A DNA stretch of 64,000 nucleotides from Marisa cornuarietis. Lineage: Eukaryota; Mollusca; Gastropoda; Architaenioglossa; Ampullariidae. The stretch's first letter is position 1, and each line of letters begins with the position of its first letter. The DNA lies in contig SMMW01000634.1 in NCBI GenBank assembly GCA_004794655.1, positions 1,522,501 to 1,586,500 on the forward strand, written 5' to 3'. Below are positions 46,956-57,773 of the stretch, piece by piece. A model generated the notes under the pieces. The model saw only the letters and a list, made by a program, of their open reading frames with translations, was not told the origin of the DNA and did no database searches. Made by a program: the position numbers and the translations under genes.

Positions 46956-47486
46956 AGTGCAGCGTTACACCCGGGGTCCGCTGCTGGGCTGTAGTATGTC
47001 GTATGTCGGTCTGTCATTTAGTACCACGTTCTCGTCGTTAATGACAGTGCATTCCCTCCCACATGTACAATGCGAGTAGAACGGTCTTCCAGAAGCAGTA
47101 ACTTCAAGTCCTGGCTCCTGGCTATGTTGATGATGGTTGGTTAGTGAGGTATTAAGCCGAGGCTATGTTGACGAGGGCAAGGCAGGCTGAAGTCAGATCA
47201 ATAAAAGACACATAGAATTTCTTCCCGACTTCTAATCTTTCATAGTTTCTTGTCACAAATCAATCTCGGACCTTTGAACCGGCGTAGATATTTCTTTTTT
47301 TTTCAACTCTAGAAGAACACTTTCCACACTTGAACGTTGCTATAACTGACCAATCGCTACAGAATTTAAAAACCGATATGTAGAATACACCTTAAATAAG
47401 ATAATGAACGACAATATTAGTAAAGTTCGCAAGGAGCACGAAGAATAAAAAAAAACGAAATGAGACACTGGCAGAGAAGAAAGAGG

Positions 47487-47735
47487 GACGCGGATAGCCG
47501 AGTGGTTTGAGCACAAAACCCACAGGCGCTCGGTTCGGTACCCGTGTGGCTCAGCAGCATGGGAACCTGGTCCCCGTGAAGGGTTCGGAAAGGTAAAGAC
47601 CTACCTTACATTAAATGAGGGTCCGTGGGTAAGGCAGCGAGAGAGAGAGAGGAGATGGGCATCGCCCTCACAGCCCTCACATAAAGCTGGCCCTGTGAAA
47701 AGTGTGGTCTCAAATATCATTCTCCCCAACCACCT
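47487..47735 (+). repeat. tRNA-derived SINE, family B, copy 2
   Basis: The head GGATAGCCGAGTGGTTTGAG is a good A-box, followed by CTCGGTTCGGTACCC in the B-box position. The body GGTAAGGCAGCGAGAGAGAG, CATCGCCCTCACAGCCCTCA, AAGCTGGCCCTGTGAAAAGT, GTGGTCTC matches 46082-46272 inverted. The tRNA-like part does not fold into a full cloverleaf by eye, so it is a SINE head and not a tRNA gene. Confidence 0.7.
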
Positions 47736-47739
47736 CGAA

Positions 47740-50398
47740 AAAAGAAAAAGGTTATTTAAGGGGGCAACCGACCGACCGACCGACAAATAGAGGAAGGTGA
47801 GCTGAGATCCGGATGAACGCGCGACGTTTGTGGAGGGAACAAAGAGATGGAAAGAGCGGAGCAGCAGATTGCCTGCTACACTGGAGTAACAGTCTGCAGA
47901 GCCACTACTTTCTGGCCAGGGCAAGTACCACAAGTCACGGTCTCCCCTGATCTCTCCTCCGTACACTGATCACTGTGTGCCATTCAATTTCTTCAAGCAC
48001 ACCATAATGCCACAGGACACCTTGGAACAATATGTAAGAGATTTCATATCACGTGTGCAACTAATCAATTAAGCAGGAAGGGAATCCAACTTGCAAAGTG
48101 CTTTGCAACAAATGCATAAGAGTTGTTCACGCGCACTGAGGTAACACCACACAGGGACATAGTGCAAAGAGGAAGCGTACACTGCCATAGGAATCCTGGT
48201 TGAGATCCCCCGCGCTTGAGTTTTTGCACAAAAATTCGTTCATTTATGTGGCGTTAGCAGCTGATAATTAAAACTTTAAGAGAAGTAAATGGGTGTAAAT
48301 GTATGCTGCTTACACAATGTTGACAAAGATCTCATAATCACATAGTATAATGCCTGTCTCGAAGATGTGGTGAAGACAAAGTTGTAACACTTTGTGAAAC
48401 CACATTTTTGTCACTTATGTCCTGGCATCACATTTCTTTCTGAAATACAATCTTCAGTATTATTATGGATGTTCTTTTTTCACAATTCGTTTATTCTTTA
48501 GATTTTTCCAGAATCTTTCCATTTGAACTCATACAGCCATTGTTGCTGATTGCTCTTCTGCTCTTTTCGGCAGTTTACAGTTTATCACAGTGAAGCCCTC
48601 GTCAGTCGTGCGCCCTTTATTCTTGAGTTTCCTCATGTTTTGTAGGATTTCATCTCGCATTTTCTGTCAAACATAAAAAACAAAAACAAAAAAAACACAC
48701 ACAAGAATCGGTCCGTCTGAAGTCTTGTGAAGTCGTGACACCAGTCATGTCCGAGAAGATGTTACATACCTTTTAAACACAGTCATTTGATGTTTCTTCA
48801 GGGATTCATAGCGCTTGTATAGTCGAAAGGTATTTTGAAAGATACTTTTCGTAAACATATATGTAAGTTGTGTAAGATACTGGCTAAAATAACAAGAACG
48901 AAGCAACGTAGATTTCCACGAAGAGCCTAAGAAAGGCTGGAACGACTGGACAACAATGGAGAGAAAACCTGGGCATCTGAAATGAGGCTCATATTTTCTT
49001 TAGATGTGGTTGGGACCTGCCTGGCTAAATCGAGGAGGGGAAGTTGTTAGCAGTTTTATTGTTTTAAGCAAAAGGATTATCACTGGCAAGACTGTAACTT
49101 TATCACCAGTATCAACGACAGATTTAGTTTTTATAAATCAATTAAGTCTGCGCCACACAGGAAGATGCATTTCAATTTAGATGTTAATAGAGTCCCAGAA
49201 ATTAAAATAAAACTAGCAAGTATTTTGTTATATCTGACGACAAAGTAAGAAATACTGTTCTACGCTCAAACATGTTTTTTTTCCTCTATTGAGTGTTACA
49301 TACTTTTGTAATGTATACTAATCCTTTTGAATCGGCTCAATGGCCTAAAAAACTGTTCTCGTATACTCCTTCGTATTCTACATTCTGGAATACTGCTCCA
49401 GGTCGTTCCTCTCTCTCTTTCTCTCTCTTTCTTTCTGTCTCTCTGTCTCTCTTGAGTTCATTGTCATGTTTCCTAGCCGTTGACGTTGTTTGCACAATGT
49501 TGTCTGTCCTTTCACAACTTTAATTTTTCATGGCTGTCATCTTATTTTCCACATATGTCCCTCAGCCTTCTCCAACTTTTCCGAAACTTTTTCGGCATCT
49601 TCTTTAACCAGACTTGTTATCTACTTGACGTATTCCTTTGTCGCTAATGTTTTTATTTTTTGCAGACATTTCATCGAGAATTTCTTGAACGGACCGTTTA
49701 ACGTCTGTTGAGCCAGTGGTGTTGAGATGTTTTGTATCAGGTCTGGTTGCGATGACACTGATTTTGCTCTCACTTAATGACGATAGGTGCCCACGTTATG
49801 GCGAAGTTTTTGACATTTTTCTGTCCGTAGTTCTTTGTAGTTTTTTTTTTTTTAAATAAAGCCTCCTTCATGTTACTGTGGTAAATGTGCTCAGCGCCAT
49901 CGTCTGCTTCTTGGAGGCATATTTAAATCTGTTTCCAGAGTGTTCCAAGTGTTTACATGAAGTTTACGTTTATGTTTACATGAAATTTATATAAAAACAT
50001 TTCCTAACTTGGTCGACCGTTCGTCCAAATGTGTGTAGCTAGAAGAGTCTTAAGGCCAGCGACTGTCCACGCAGCAGGCAAAGAATGGTGACCTGACCTT
50101 TCAGGAAAGGTTAAAGGCGGCGAAAGGAGTGGATCGTGCTTTGCTGTCGATTTGCCATAGTCGTGGTGAACCACTCACAGCTCACTGTTCCAACACCAAC
50201 AGTGGGGCTTTCACCTTAAGGCCGTTCTTAACCAGGCCGAAGCGTCAAAACTCTGAAGTGCCCCAGATCATACTGTGCTGTCAAATGTATTGGACATAGC
50301 ATCTTGACAAAGTCTATCATACTGTGTTGTGAAATGTATTGGATTTAGCATCTTGAAAACGTTTCAACGTCCCTCAAACCATTATTTTCCCGTGACCT

Positions 50399-50399
<1 letters not shown>
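47740..50399. other. intergenic, no supported gene
   Basis: Contains the tentative minus-strand exon at 48529-48660, a CT-rich run (about 49410-49455) and AT-rich filler. No other feature is recognised. Confidence 0.5.
48529..48660 (-). other. possible terminal exon of an unknown minus-strand gene
   Basis: On the minus strand a pyrimidine-rich tract and GTTTGACAG precede AAAATGCGAGAT. The frame encodes 43 residues, starting MRDEILQNMRKLKNKGRTTD and ending in TGA (48529-48531). A minus-strand AATAAA (plus-strand 48490-48495) lies about 35 bases after the stop. The acceptor, frame and polyA signal together suggest a last exon, but no homology or partner exon is recognised. It may be chance. 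Confidence 0.2.

Positions 50400-50472
<73 letters not shown>
50400..50472 (+). repeat. (CT)n(CA)n compound microsatellite
   Basis: About 9 CT units then about 27 CA units, just before the CR1/L2-like LINE fragment. Confidence 0.95.
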
Positions 50473-50474
<2 letters not shown>

Positions 50475-50480
50475 TTATTC

Positions 50481-50990
50481 TTGGGCCTCTTTCATTCACT
50501 GTGTACATCCGACCACTTTGTCCCACCATCCGCCACTTGGGCCCGCAGTACCACATGCATGCTGATGACACAGTTGCTAGTGTCTGGTCTCGCTTCTCAG
50601 CTCCATACCACTACACAGCACACAGCAGACTCAGTGAAAGCCTGGATGTCCAACACACATTAACTGAATAAAGACAAAGCCGAGGTCTTTCCGATAGCAT
50701 CTCCAAATAAACTGAAACGTGGGGCATCCTCTACTGCTTTATTTCTTTTATTTTGGGTGACCCAGACCGTCTACGATAGTGGTCTTTTCATTGACGCATC
50801 ATCATCTCTTGACGCTCATATCAATGTAGTCTCTACAACCATCTTTCCTGAGCTTTGCAGAATCAGTCACATGGGACCCTTCCTAAAAATTTCTGCCACC
50901 AAAAAGCTTATCCCTGCTTTTGTGTTCTGTCTGGATTAGTGCAGCTCTCCACTTGTCGATCTCCCTAATAACCTCTCGCTGGACTAACTT
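50481..50990 (+). pseudogene. CR1/L2-like LINE reverse-transcriptase fragment
   Basis: Plus-strand reading in shifted frames shows HMHADDT (the F/YADD catalytic motif, 50558-50572), VKAWMSN, LNKDKAEVFPIASPNKLK, FIDASSSLDAHINVVSTT, LCRISHMGPFLKISATKKL and a DYCNSLL.GLP-like end. This order is that of CR1/L2-clade elements ('IKDWMxxNKLKLNxDKTEV', 'SLDSHI'). Stops and frameshifts interrupt it; the 5' part is absent and a CT/CA microsatellite sits just before it. Confidence 0.75.
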
Positions 50991-52942
50991 AAAAAAATCG
51001 CTTAAAAAGAACATAAATTATCATAACAACATATTCGGTGGTATTTTATGATAAAGAGGCACGAGAAATATTATATTCATTTTTTCTGGATTTGTGAAGA
51101 AAGCAGGAAGTGACGAAAGGGCGGCATATCTAAAAATAGCGTCGTCAATTTAGCATCGTCTGCATGAGCGGACCGAAAATGTCAGCCCTTTTTTTTTCTT
51201 TCTTCTGGTGTTTCTTTATTCCTTGAGTTCGGAGGTCGTCTTCTATAGTCATCAGCTCCCTTTTTCCTGTCTTCTGGAGTCTTAATACCTCAGAACAGTG
51301 CCTCACATTGCACCCGTTGATGACCGAAGCTCCTGAAATGGGTTCAGAAGTGGAAAGGATTGCTACATTAGGACATTGCTTTATGTTCAGCTCATGAGGG
51401 ATGGCGGAATGAATTGTATATGACCCTGAACTCTGAAATAAGTCCTAGTACGGGAAGTCGCATGGTTCACGCCAGGAAAGTGTCGCACGCCATGCAGGAA
51501 ACTGCATCGCCAGCCTGGAGTGGGACGCCTTTCTAATCAAAAAGTTCCAACAGAAAGGTGCGCACCGTGCTAGCAGTCAAGTCGTACTTCGTCGTGACAC
51601 GTGCCGCACCATCGGCCACCCTTCGCGTGCAGTCGCCAGATGTGCGCTGCAACTCTCTGTTGACCTGGCCGCTCAGGGTACTCTTCCTACTAAACAAACT
51701 TGACAACAGTTGTAAAACAACACAGTTTCCATCCTTTTTGACAGAACACTTCCCCAGCAGACGAATACTTGAATTTCCCAGAAACCGTTTGACTCGCGAC
51801 AAGTATGTAAGACCGGATTAGCACCAACGAGGCACATGGCGCAGGACGCTGCCCGGGGCCAGAAGCACTGCCCCGGCGTGTATTGCAGTATTGCCAGCAA
51901 CTAGCCTCAGCTACACACGCAAACAGCTTGTTTGAGCTTCACACGGAAACGAAACACGGCGCTAAATATTATAGTTACTGAAGGAATGAATGGCTGTTTG
52001 TGTTCATGTCATACATTCGAGTCCGCCAGCAAAAACGACTCCATCGTACGTTGAATCCTGCTCATCCGCACTTTTATAACATTGTCGGACGGCGTTAAGA
52101 CAAGACTCGGTCATCAGATTGTTGAAGGAATGCCTGATGTCATTCTCTAACACAAGACTGCCGTGGAACAGTTACCGTGTGCGAACCAGAACATGAGCTA
52201 ATGTGACGTATGCAGTTACAGTCAACGTCTGCATTTGCTTTCCGCCGAGTGTTCTGGCGGTCAGTACGTGGTGTGACAGTGGATTGTAATTCGTCTGCCT
52301 CAATGTTGGGGACATATTAAAGGCGTGGGTCATGAACGTTCAGAGTGCGATCTACAGGCACTGAAAGAAACGTTTAGCTAAAAATTTGCATCCACCGATA
52401 TTCAGCCGAAATTACTTGTCACCAGCTGTGCGCCAGTCGCAGTAACGTCACCAGCTTACATCACTCGTGTTACCAGCTGTGCGCTAGTCAAGTCACCAGC
52501 TTACATTACTCGTGTCATCAGCTATTCATCACCCGTGTCGTCATCAGCTGTACGTCACTTCTATATTTAGCTGCATTGATACTTACGGCGTTAGAACAAT
52601 GGCCGTAACTATGCGATTAAAGGTAAACAATAGCGCATACAATCTGCAAACATTTGCTCATTGATGATTGTTTAATTTTTCATTTATTATCTATTTCACA
52701 CATAGGATAAAATATGTTAGCTAAGGTTCATAGTTTGACACAATGTAAATACAATTGATAGATGTAGTATGTATGTGATAGAGGTATAAAACAAAATATC
52801 TAGATGGACATTATTCCTGCTTCTGTTGTGGCTCCATCTTCGTGTAACTTATCCTTTTGATAGGATGCCGCTGCACAGATTGAGTGTGATCGTAACACCC
52901 GTATTAGTGGAATTTGTCAAGGCATCTTGCAAGGGGGCAGAG
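50991..52942. other. intergenic, no supported gene
   Basis: I see no domain-bearing frame. The opposite-strand frames at 51.53-51.9 kb are mutual shadows. The only structure is the tandem repeat at 52430-52560. Confidence 0.5.
52430..52560 (+). repeat. imperfect tandem repeat
   Basis: TCACCAGCTTACATCACTCG recurs near 52448 and 52491, interleaved with CACCAGCTGTGCGC.AGTC (about 52418 and 52470) and CATCAGCTGTACGTCAC. Unit about 45 bases, diverged. Confidence 0.65.
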
Positions 52943-52950
52943 GTCTCTGT

Positions 52951-54525
52951 AGGAGCTGGCGCTAGGGGGGGTGTGGGGCCTTGGGCAAATAGAATCGCGG
53001 GGCCTTTGAAAGCAAATCCCGGAAATCGCCGTTTCTCAATGCCAAATCTAAATCCTTGCAATGTTTGCTCAATTCATTCATTGTGATTGTGCGTAGTTGT
53101 GAAACATTGTAAAGGAAGCCTAATATTCCGGCATAGTGCTCTAGTTGCTTGAAACGTTTCTTCAGAAATCTCAATGCTTGATCGACGATCCACAAGAAAT
53201 ACCCAATCCTAAAAGATTCTTCAGGTGTCTCCTGTGGTTCATCCATGACTTCATATTCAAATCGCCGCTTCCTTTGCCTAAGGCGGCGCTCTTTAAATAC
53301 AGGTTCGATGTTCATTGTTGATGCTATTTCTTTTACGGTGATTATTGCTGACGTAAATCCATTGTCTCTATACTTGATGAAGAAATTTATAAGAGACTGA
53401 ATGTGTTTAATGGCCACATCGAGTTGCATATTTGACGACTGCAAGGTTTTGCTGACGGTGTTGACGGCAAACAGGATGTCGTACCACACAACGATGGCAA
53501 CCAGAAATTCAAAATTCCCCAGCTCGTAGTTTGCAAGGCAACCAGCTTCACTTGCCACTTTTGGATCATTTTCCATCCGAGAAACGAGTAGCAACGCATT
53601 TTGAATTTCAGCCGTTTGATAGGATACGGCTTTCACGCTCTCCATGGGACATTCCCATCTTGTTTCTGACAACGCTTTTGGTGTAAGAAACGGGACCTTA
53701 TCTATTAATATCTTCCACCTGCCATTGCAACTTGCACAGACACAGTATATTCTCTGCAACACACCGAAGTACGTCAAGGCTTGAGGATTGCATTTCACCA
53801 TGTCCCCCAAAAGAAGGTTAAGGTTGTGGCACCCACAGGGCATGGAAAAAGCACGGCGATTTATTTGCAGTATTCGAGCTTGAACACCTTGATGCTTGCC
53901 TTTCATGTTTGCTCCATTATCATAGCCTTGACCTCTGCAGTCTTCGATTTGTTGCCCATGTTTTGGAAGTGCTTCAAGCAGAGTGTCTGTCAACCCTTTG
54001 CCAGTGGAATCTTCGGCATGTAAAAATTTGATGAAGTGTTCTGACACTGCTACATCCTTGTCACTCACATCGACAAATCGCAGCACTAAACTCATTTGTT
54101 CTTTATCACTCACGTCGGTAGTACAGTCAAGAGTAAGAAAAATACTTTGCTTTTTGTACCTTCTCTAATATCTTCTTCTGAGCTTCTGATGACATTAGTT
54201 GAATCAACTCGTCTTGAATCTGATGGCCCAAGTAGTGGTCAAATATTTCTTCGTTTTTGATTCTATGACTGTGTTCTTTCATTGTGGGATCATACTTTGC
54301 TAGCCATTAAGCCCAGAAAAGGACCGTTTTGGGGGTCTCCAAGCCTTTCTCTTGTGCCCCGCAACGCCATATTGTAGGATGCAAGATATTTTACTTTTTG
54401 TTTTTAGAATTTCAAGAAAGTTACGGACTGTCTCATCCCGAGGGTGCACTTGCTAGCGCGGGGCCCCTATAAGGTGCGAGGCCTTGGGCGGTCGCCCTGC
54501 TCGCCCTACCCTAACGCCGGCTCTG
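52951..54525 (-). mobile_element. hAT transposon deletion derivative (ZMYM/DUF4371-like transposase)
   Basis: Inverted ends: left AGGAGCTGGCGCTAGGG, right (minus strand) CAGAGCCGGCGTTAGGG, 13 of 17 matching. The flanks are GTCTCTGT (52943-52950) and GTCTCTCT (54526-54533), an 8-bp target duplication with one mismatch. Both subterminal regions contain GGGGCC and CCTTGGGC motifs. Inside lies a broken transposase on the minus strand. The length (1.58 kb) is about half that of a complete element. Confidence 0.85.
52962..54320 (-). pseudogene. broken hAT-family transposase, C-terminus missing
   Basis: An open minus-strand frame of 383 codons (54113 to 52962) has hAT signatures: QGYDNGANMKGKHQGVQARI, MPCGCHNLNLLLGD, LSETRWECPMESVKAV and a basic RRLRQRKRRF stretch. 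This arrangement is typical of DUF4371/ZMYM1-like hAT transposases. Upstream, a second frame (about 54140-54310) gives the preceding part, YDPTMKEHSHRIKNEE ... KVQKAKYFS. The two join through a one-base frameshift near 54135, and a stop lies near 54310. The long frame itself has no ATG start. The C-terminal hAT dimerisation domain is absent because the element ends just beyond. Inactive. Confidence 0.85.
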
Positions 54526-54824
54526 GTCTCTCTGTCAAACCAGAATTTTGAGAAGAATAACTGTGTTGTCATATGTGCGTGCACACGTGTGTATTAGTGT
54601 GTGTCTGTGTTTGTGCGCGCGCGTTCTGTTATTTGATGTCTCACAGGATTGTGGCTTACATATCTCGGTCTTTCAATCCACAGTCGGACTTGAGAAGATG
54701 AGGTTCACGACCTTGGGTCACGTGCTTTCTCACCGGCTGCAGTCATACGGGGAGACCACACTAACATTTTCTGCGAACGTAAGAAAATTATGAAATGTTG
54801 GCACCGAGCTTCCACAGAAGACTA

Positions 54825-55040
54825 TGTGTAAGTCTGCAAGAACATGTACAGACCAACAAGGGACTAATGACTGTAGTGACACGTACAGGCTGGTAGGGAC
54901 TAGTGTGTGGAGGACACGTACTGGCTAAATAGGGACTATAGTGACTATAGTGTACAGACTGCCAAGATACTAATGACTGTTTTGACACTACAGGCTGACA
55001 AGAGACTAGGAACTGTAGTGACACCTACTGAATAACAAAA
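54825..55040 (+). repeat. imperfect tandem repeat of about 40 bp
   Basis: Units built on GACTAATGACTGTAGTGACA then CGTACAGGCTGGTAGG recur about five times (near 54862, 54898, 54935, 54968 and 55005) with many changes. Confidence 0.7.
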
Positions 55041-55545
55041 GGCTAATGAGTGAAGGAAGGAAGCTCGCTGCCATTTCATGTCAGTTCTCTTACATTCTCA
55101 TTTCACTACAGCCCTCCACTAGTCCCTTGTCGCACAACAAGTGTGTATAATATGATGTTCTTACTGGATATGCACTTCCTCTAAGATATAAGCGTTTCCG
55201 TACTTGTCGTATATAAGGTCAGTGGAATAAAACAATAAGTAGGCTCCAGGGGCGGAGGTCGCATCAGCAGGTTAGGGATGCGGAGACCAATGGGTGGTCG
55301 TGTCGGCCTCTGGAAGATGAATACCTCCGCTTCGTTTCTCAGCATAGCGGCTGCGTGGGCTTTCAGACATCACGAATGACAGTTCATACTTTCTGTCTTA
55401 GACAGAAGTGACTTTTGCAGGGAAAATTATCGTTTCTAACGCCACCCTCCTATCGTCATTTTCTTTGGTCTTTACTTTAAAAAATGCAAACGTCATAACC
55501 TAGAACATCGACGTTCTGTTCGATCAACGCAGAATGTGCAGTCAC

Positions 55546-55695
55546 CTGATCATTTTTGCAAGTACTGAAGATCTCAGGGCTGCTGACACCGCGAAGTCTT
55601 TCATTTCCTGTTGTTGTTCCTCCTGATGTTGAGGCGCGCTGGCTAAGAGCTGCTGCAATGGCGCCAGCTGTTGATGGCGGATGACTGGAACTCAT
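55546..55695 (-). other. possible small coding exon on the minus strand
   Basis: ATG (55693-55695) opens a 50-codon frame, MSSSHPPSTAGAIAAALSQR onward, Ser/Thr/Ala-rich, ending at CAG|gtgact, an acceptable donor. No family is recognised and composition is low-complexity, so chance is likely. It could pair with other minus-strand exons such as 48529-48660, but nothing shows that. Confidence 0.15.
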
Positions 55696-56235
55696 TTCCT
55701 TCCTGCCTGTTATCGTGGGCCAGCCAGTGTAGGCCTGTCTTGTACTTAGGAAGATTTTTATGTATACGTGTCCTTCCCAGTGGTCCTCTCATTCAACCCA
55801 CGTATCTTTCTGACAGGGTTGGGCACTGATGAACGCCAAATGAAAGAATTACGAAATTTTCGACAGTTACGAATCGGCTACCATTGTGTCGCAGGATCAT
55901 GTTACGTAACAGGTGTAAATAGGGGACACGGGGGCACCGGTTAGCTTTATCAACTGCCAAGATCAAAGCTCCAGTTTCTCATCGCTCCTGCAACTGTTTG
56001 CTAAAACCCGAATCGATCCCCGTAAAAATGAGTTGATGAGCTGAATTCACATAAACCCGACAATTTCGTACCTCGAATGAGTGCATAGGAGGCATATGAG
56101 ATTATTTATATTAGCGTTTTATTTGTTGAATCGGTATTTACCTCAATTGTCAGTTTGTTGTTTTCTTGTCATTAAATTATCTAAATAATGTGGGAAGACA
56201 AAATTATAAGAAGGAAATTGTGAATCATCTGCTTG

Positions 56236-56282
56236 AGAAAAGTATTACGCTAAGTATTACACTATGTATTACACTAAGTGAG
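56236..56282 (+). repeat. short tandem repeat (TAAGTATTAC-like, 4 units)
   Basis: AAGTATTACGC, TAAGTATTACACTATGTATT and ACACTAAGT: four units of about 13 bases. Confidence 0.65.
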
Positions 56283-56454
56283 GCACTATTTCTTCTTTCG
56301 CATTCGACGGGTGGAGGGAGGGTGGAGTGTTTTAAAACCTCTGTCCTGTTGCTGCGAGGGCCTCAAATTTCACTGTCCGATATACGTCGCCCGCTGACCC
56401 CTAGAGCTAAACGTCTTTAGGGGCAATGGGAGGCTTTTTTGTTGTTTTTTTGGT

Positions 56455-56548
56455 CTCAAGTATTGTTTCATCTAGAATATTCAATAAGCCCAGGTGTTGT
56501 TTCATCTAGAGTATTCAGTAAACCCAGGTGTTGTTTCATCTAAAGTAG
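56455..56548 (+). repeat. 41-bp tandem repeat, 2.3 units
   Basis: TTGTTTCATCTAGAATATTC at about 56463, then TTGTTTCATCTAGAGTATTC at about 56504 and TTGTTTCATCTAAAG at about 56532, linked by AA(G/A)CCCAGGTG. Confidence 0.85.
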
Positions 56549-56819
56549 AACAGTGATTCTCGAGGCCCGAGGCTTGCGCAAGTGAGTGGCCTGCCTCGTA
56601 GAGACGTAGACAAGTGATATTTGAGGTTATGAGGTTGCCGGCACCAAAATATTAGAACATTATTTTTTTGTCAAGATTTTTGCTTGGGGCCAGCGCTGTC
56701 ACACGCATTGTCGTGTTCGCATAAACATCCTTTTTCACACGCATTAAGCTCCAAAAGCAGTGGACTGCGGGTTGGAGGGTCTGCCTTGCTGTGGATCAGA
56801 CTGAGATTCTGGTGATCTT

Positions 56820-57062
56820 GTCTCTGTCCGGACTAACGTTCTGGTGGTTGCCGTTTCTGTTTGACCGGACTGACGTATTTCTGTTTCTTCTTGATGCTTT
56901 GTTGACTGAAGCTGTGTTGCTTGTCGTCACTCACGTTCTTCTGGCTGACGTTTTTGACAGCTGACGTTCTTCTTACTGACGTTGTGCTGTCTGATACTGT
57001 CCGTGTCCTGACTGACGTTCTGCTGACTGAAGTCGTGTTGTTTGTCCAGACGCTGACGTTGG
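56820..57062 (+). repeat. degenerate tandem repeat with recurring TGACGT, directly 5' of the G-alpha start codon
   Basis: TGACGT occurs at about 56871, 56946, 56962, 56977, 57013 and 57054, with variants TAACGTTC near 56832 and TCACGTTC near 56929. The units are loosely 15-20 bases (CTGACGTTCTTCTG-like). TGACG is the core half-site for CREB/ATF factors, so this may be a minisatellite that doubles as promoter or leader sequence. Function is inference. Confidence 0.6.
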
Positions 57063-57067
57063 CCAAC

Positions 57068-57173
57068 ATGAACAAGGGCGGGCGAGCGGCCATCGCGCGG
57101 AGCAAGAGCATCGACCAGCAGCTGGACGAGGAGCGCGAGCGACGTCAGAAGGAGGTGCAGCTGCTGATGCTGG
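57068..57173 (+). CDS. G-alpha exon 1 (residues 1-36), N-terminal helix
   Basis: The ATG has context CCAACATGA (A at -3). No other in-frame ATG lies between it and the upstream in-frame stop. It encodes a highly charged helix, IDQQLDEERERRQKEV, then LLML leading into the P-loop. The donor is CTGG|gtatgg, phase 1. Residue 2 is Asn, so there is no myristoylation signal, and there is no cysteine in this exon. Confidence 0.85.
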
Positions 57174-57721
57174 GTATGGCTGCACGTGCAGCTCTTCTTC
57201 GCCCCTCAACGTCCCCTCCATACATCATCACGCTGCCAGACAGCAACTGAGTAGACAGTATAGAGGCAACAACTGAGTAGACAGTAAACAGGCAACAGCT
57301 GAGTAGATAGTAGACTAGTGTGCATGGCTACTATCCAACTCAAGCTGAACAAATAGTTCCTCTCGCTCTGCGAGACAGTTAAGCATTGTATACACCGAAC
57401 TGCATATTTGTTGTGAGAATTCACTTGGAATTATATTTTTTAGGGGGAGCAGGGGCTGGAAAGAGCACCTTCATCAAGCAGCTGCGACTACATTACGGGG
57501 ACCATTTCCCAGAAGCCATCCGCCACCAGTGGGTGCCTCAAGTCTTGCACAACCTGACTGGGGCTCTACACGTGGTGCTCGAGCAGATGGAGGTGCTTAA
57601 CATTCAGTTCGACAGCCAGCCCAACAAGGTGAGCGGGCTTTTTACTGGCCCGGCTTCAGGAGTTGCCCTGCTAAAACTGACTAGAATTCGTGCGCGCGCA
57701 TGTGCGTGCGTGCGTGCGTGC

Positions 57722-57773
<52 letters not shown>

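Noticed and set aside
47487..47575. tRNA gene candidate (good A-box GGATAGCCGAGTGG, B-box-like GGTTCGGTACCC)
   Set aside because: The arms do not pair into a cloverleaf, and the downstream body is shared with an inverted copy at 46082-46272, so it is a SINE head.
47601..47966. 121-codon minus-strand frame
   Set aside because: It runs through a SINE body and flanking repeat; no recognisable domain.
55240..55330. CAGGGGCGGAGGTCGC as another hAT-like left end
   Set aside because: No matching right end or target duplication could be found.
56921..57067. In-frame hydrophobic N-terminal extension of the G-alpha
   Set aside because: It has no ATG, is a translation of the TGACGTT repeat, and the ATG at 57068 has a better context.
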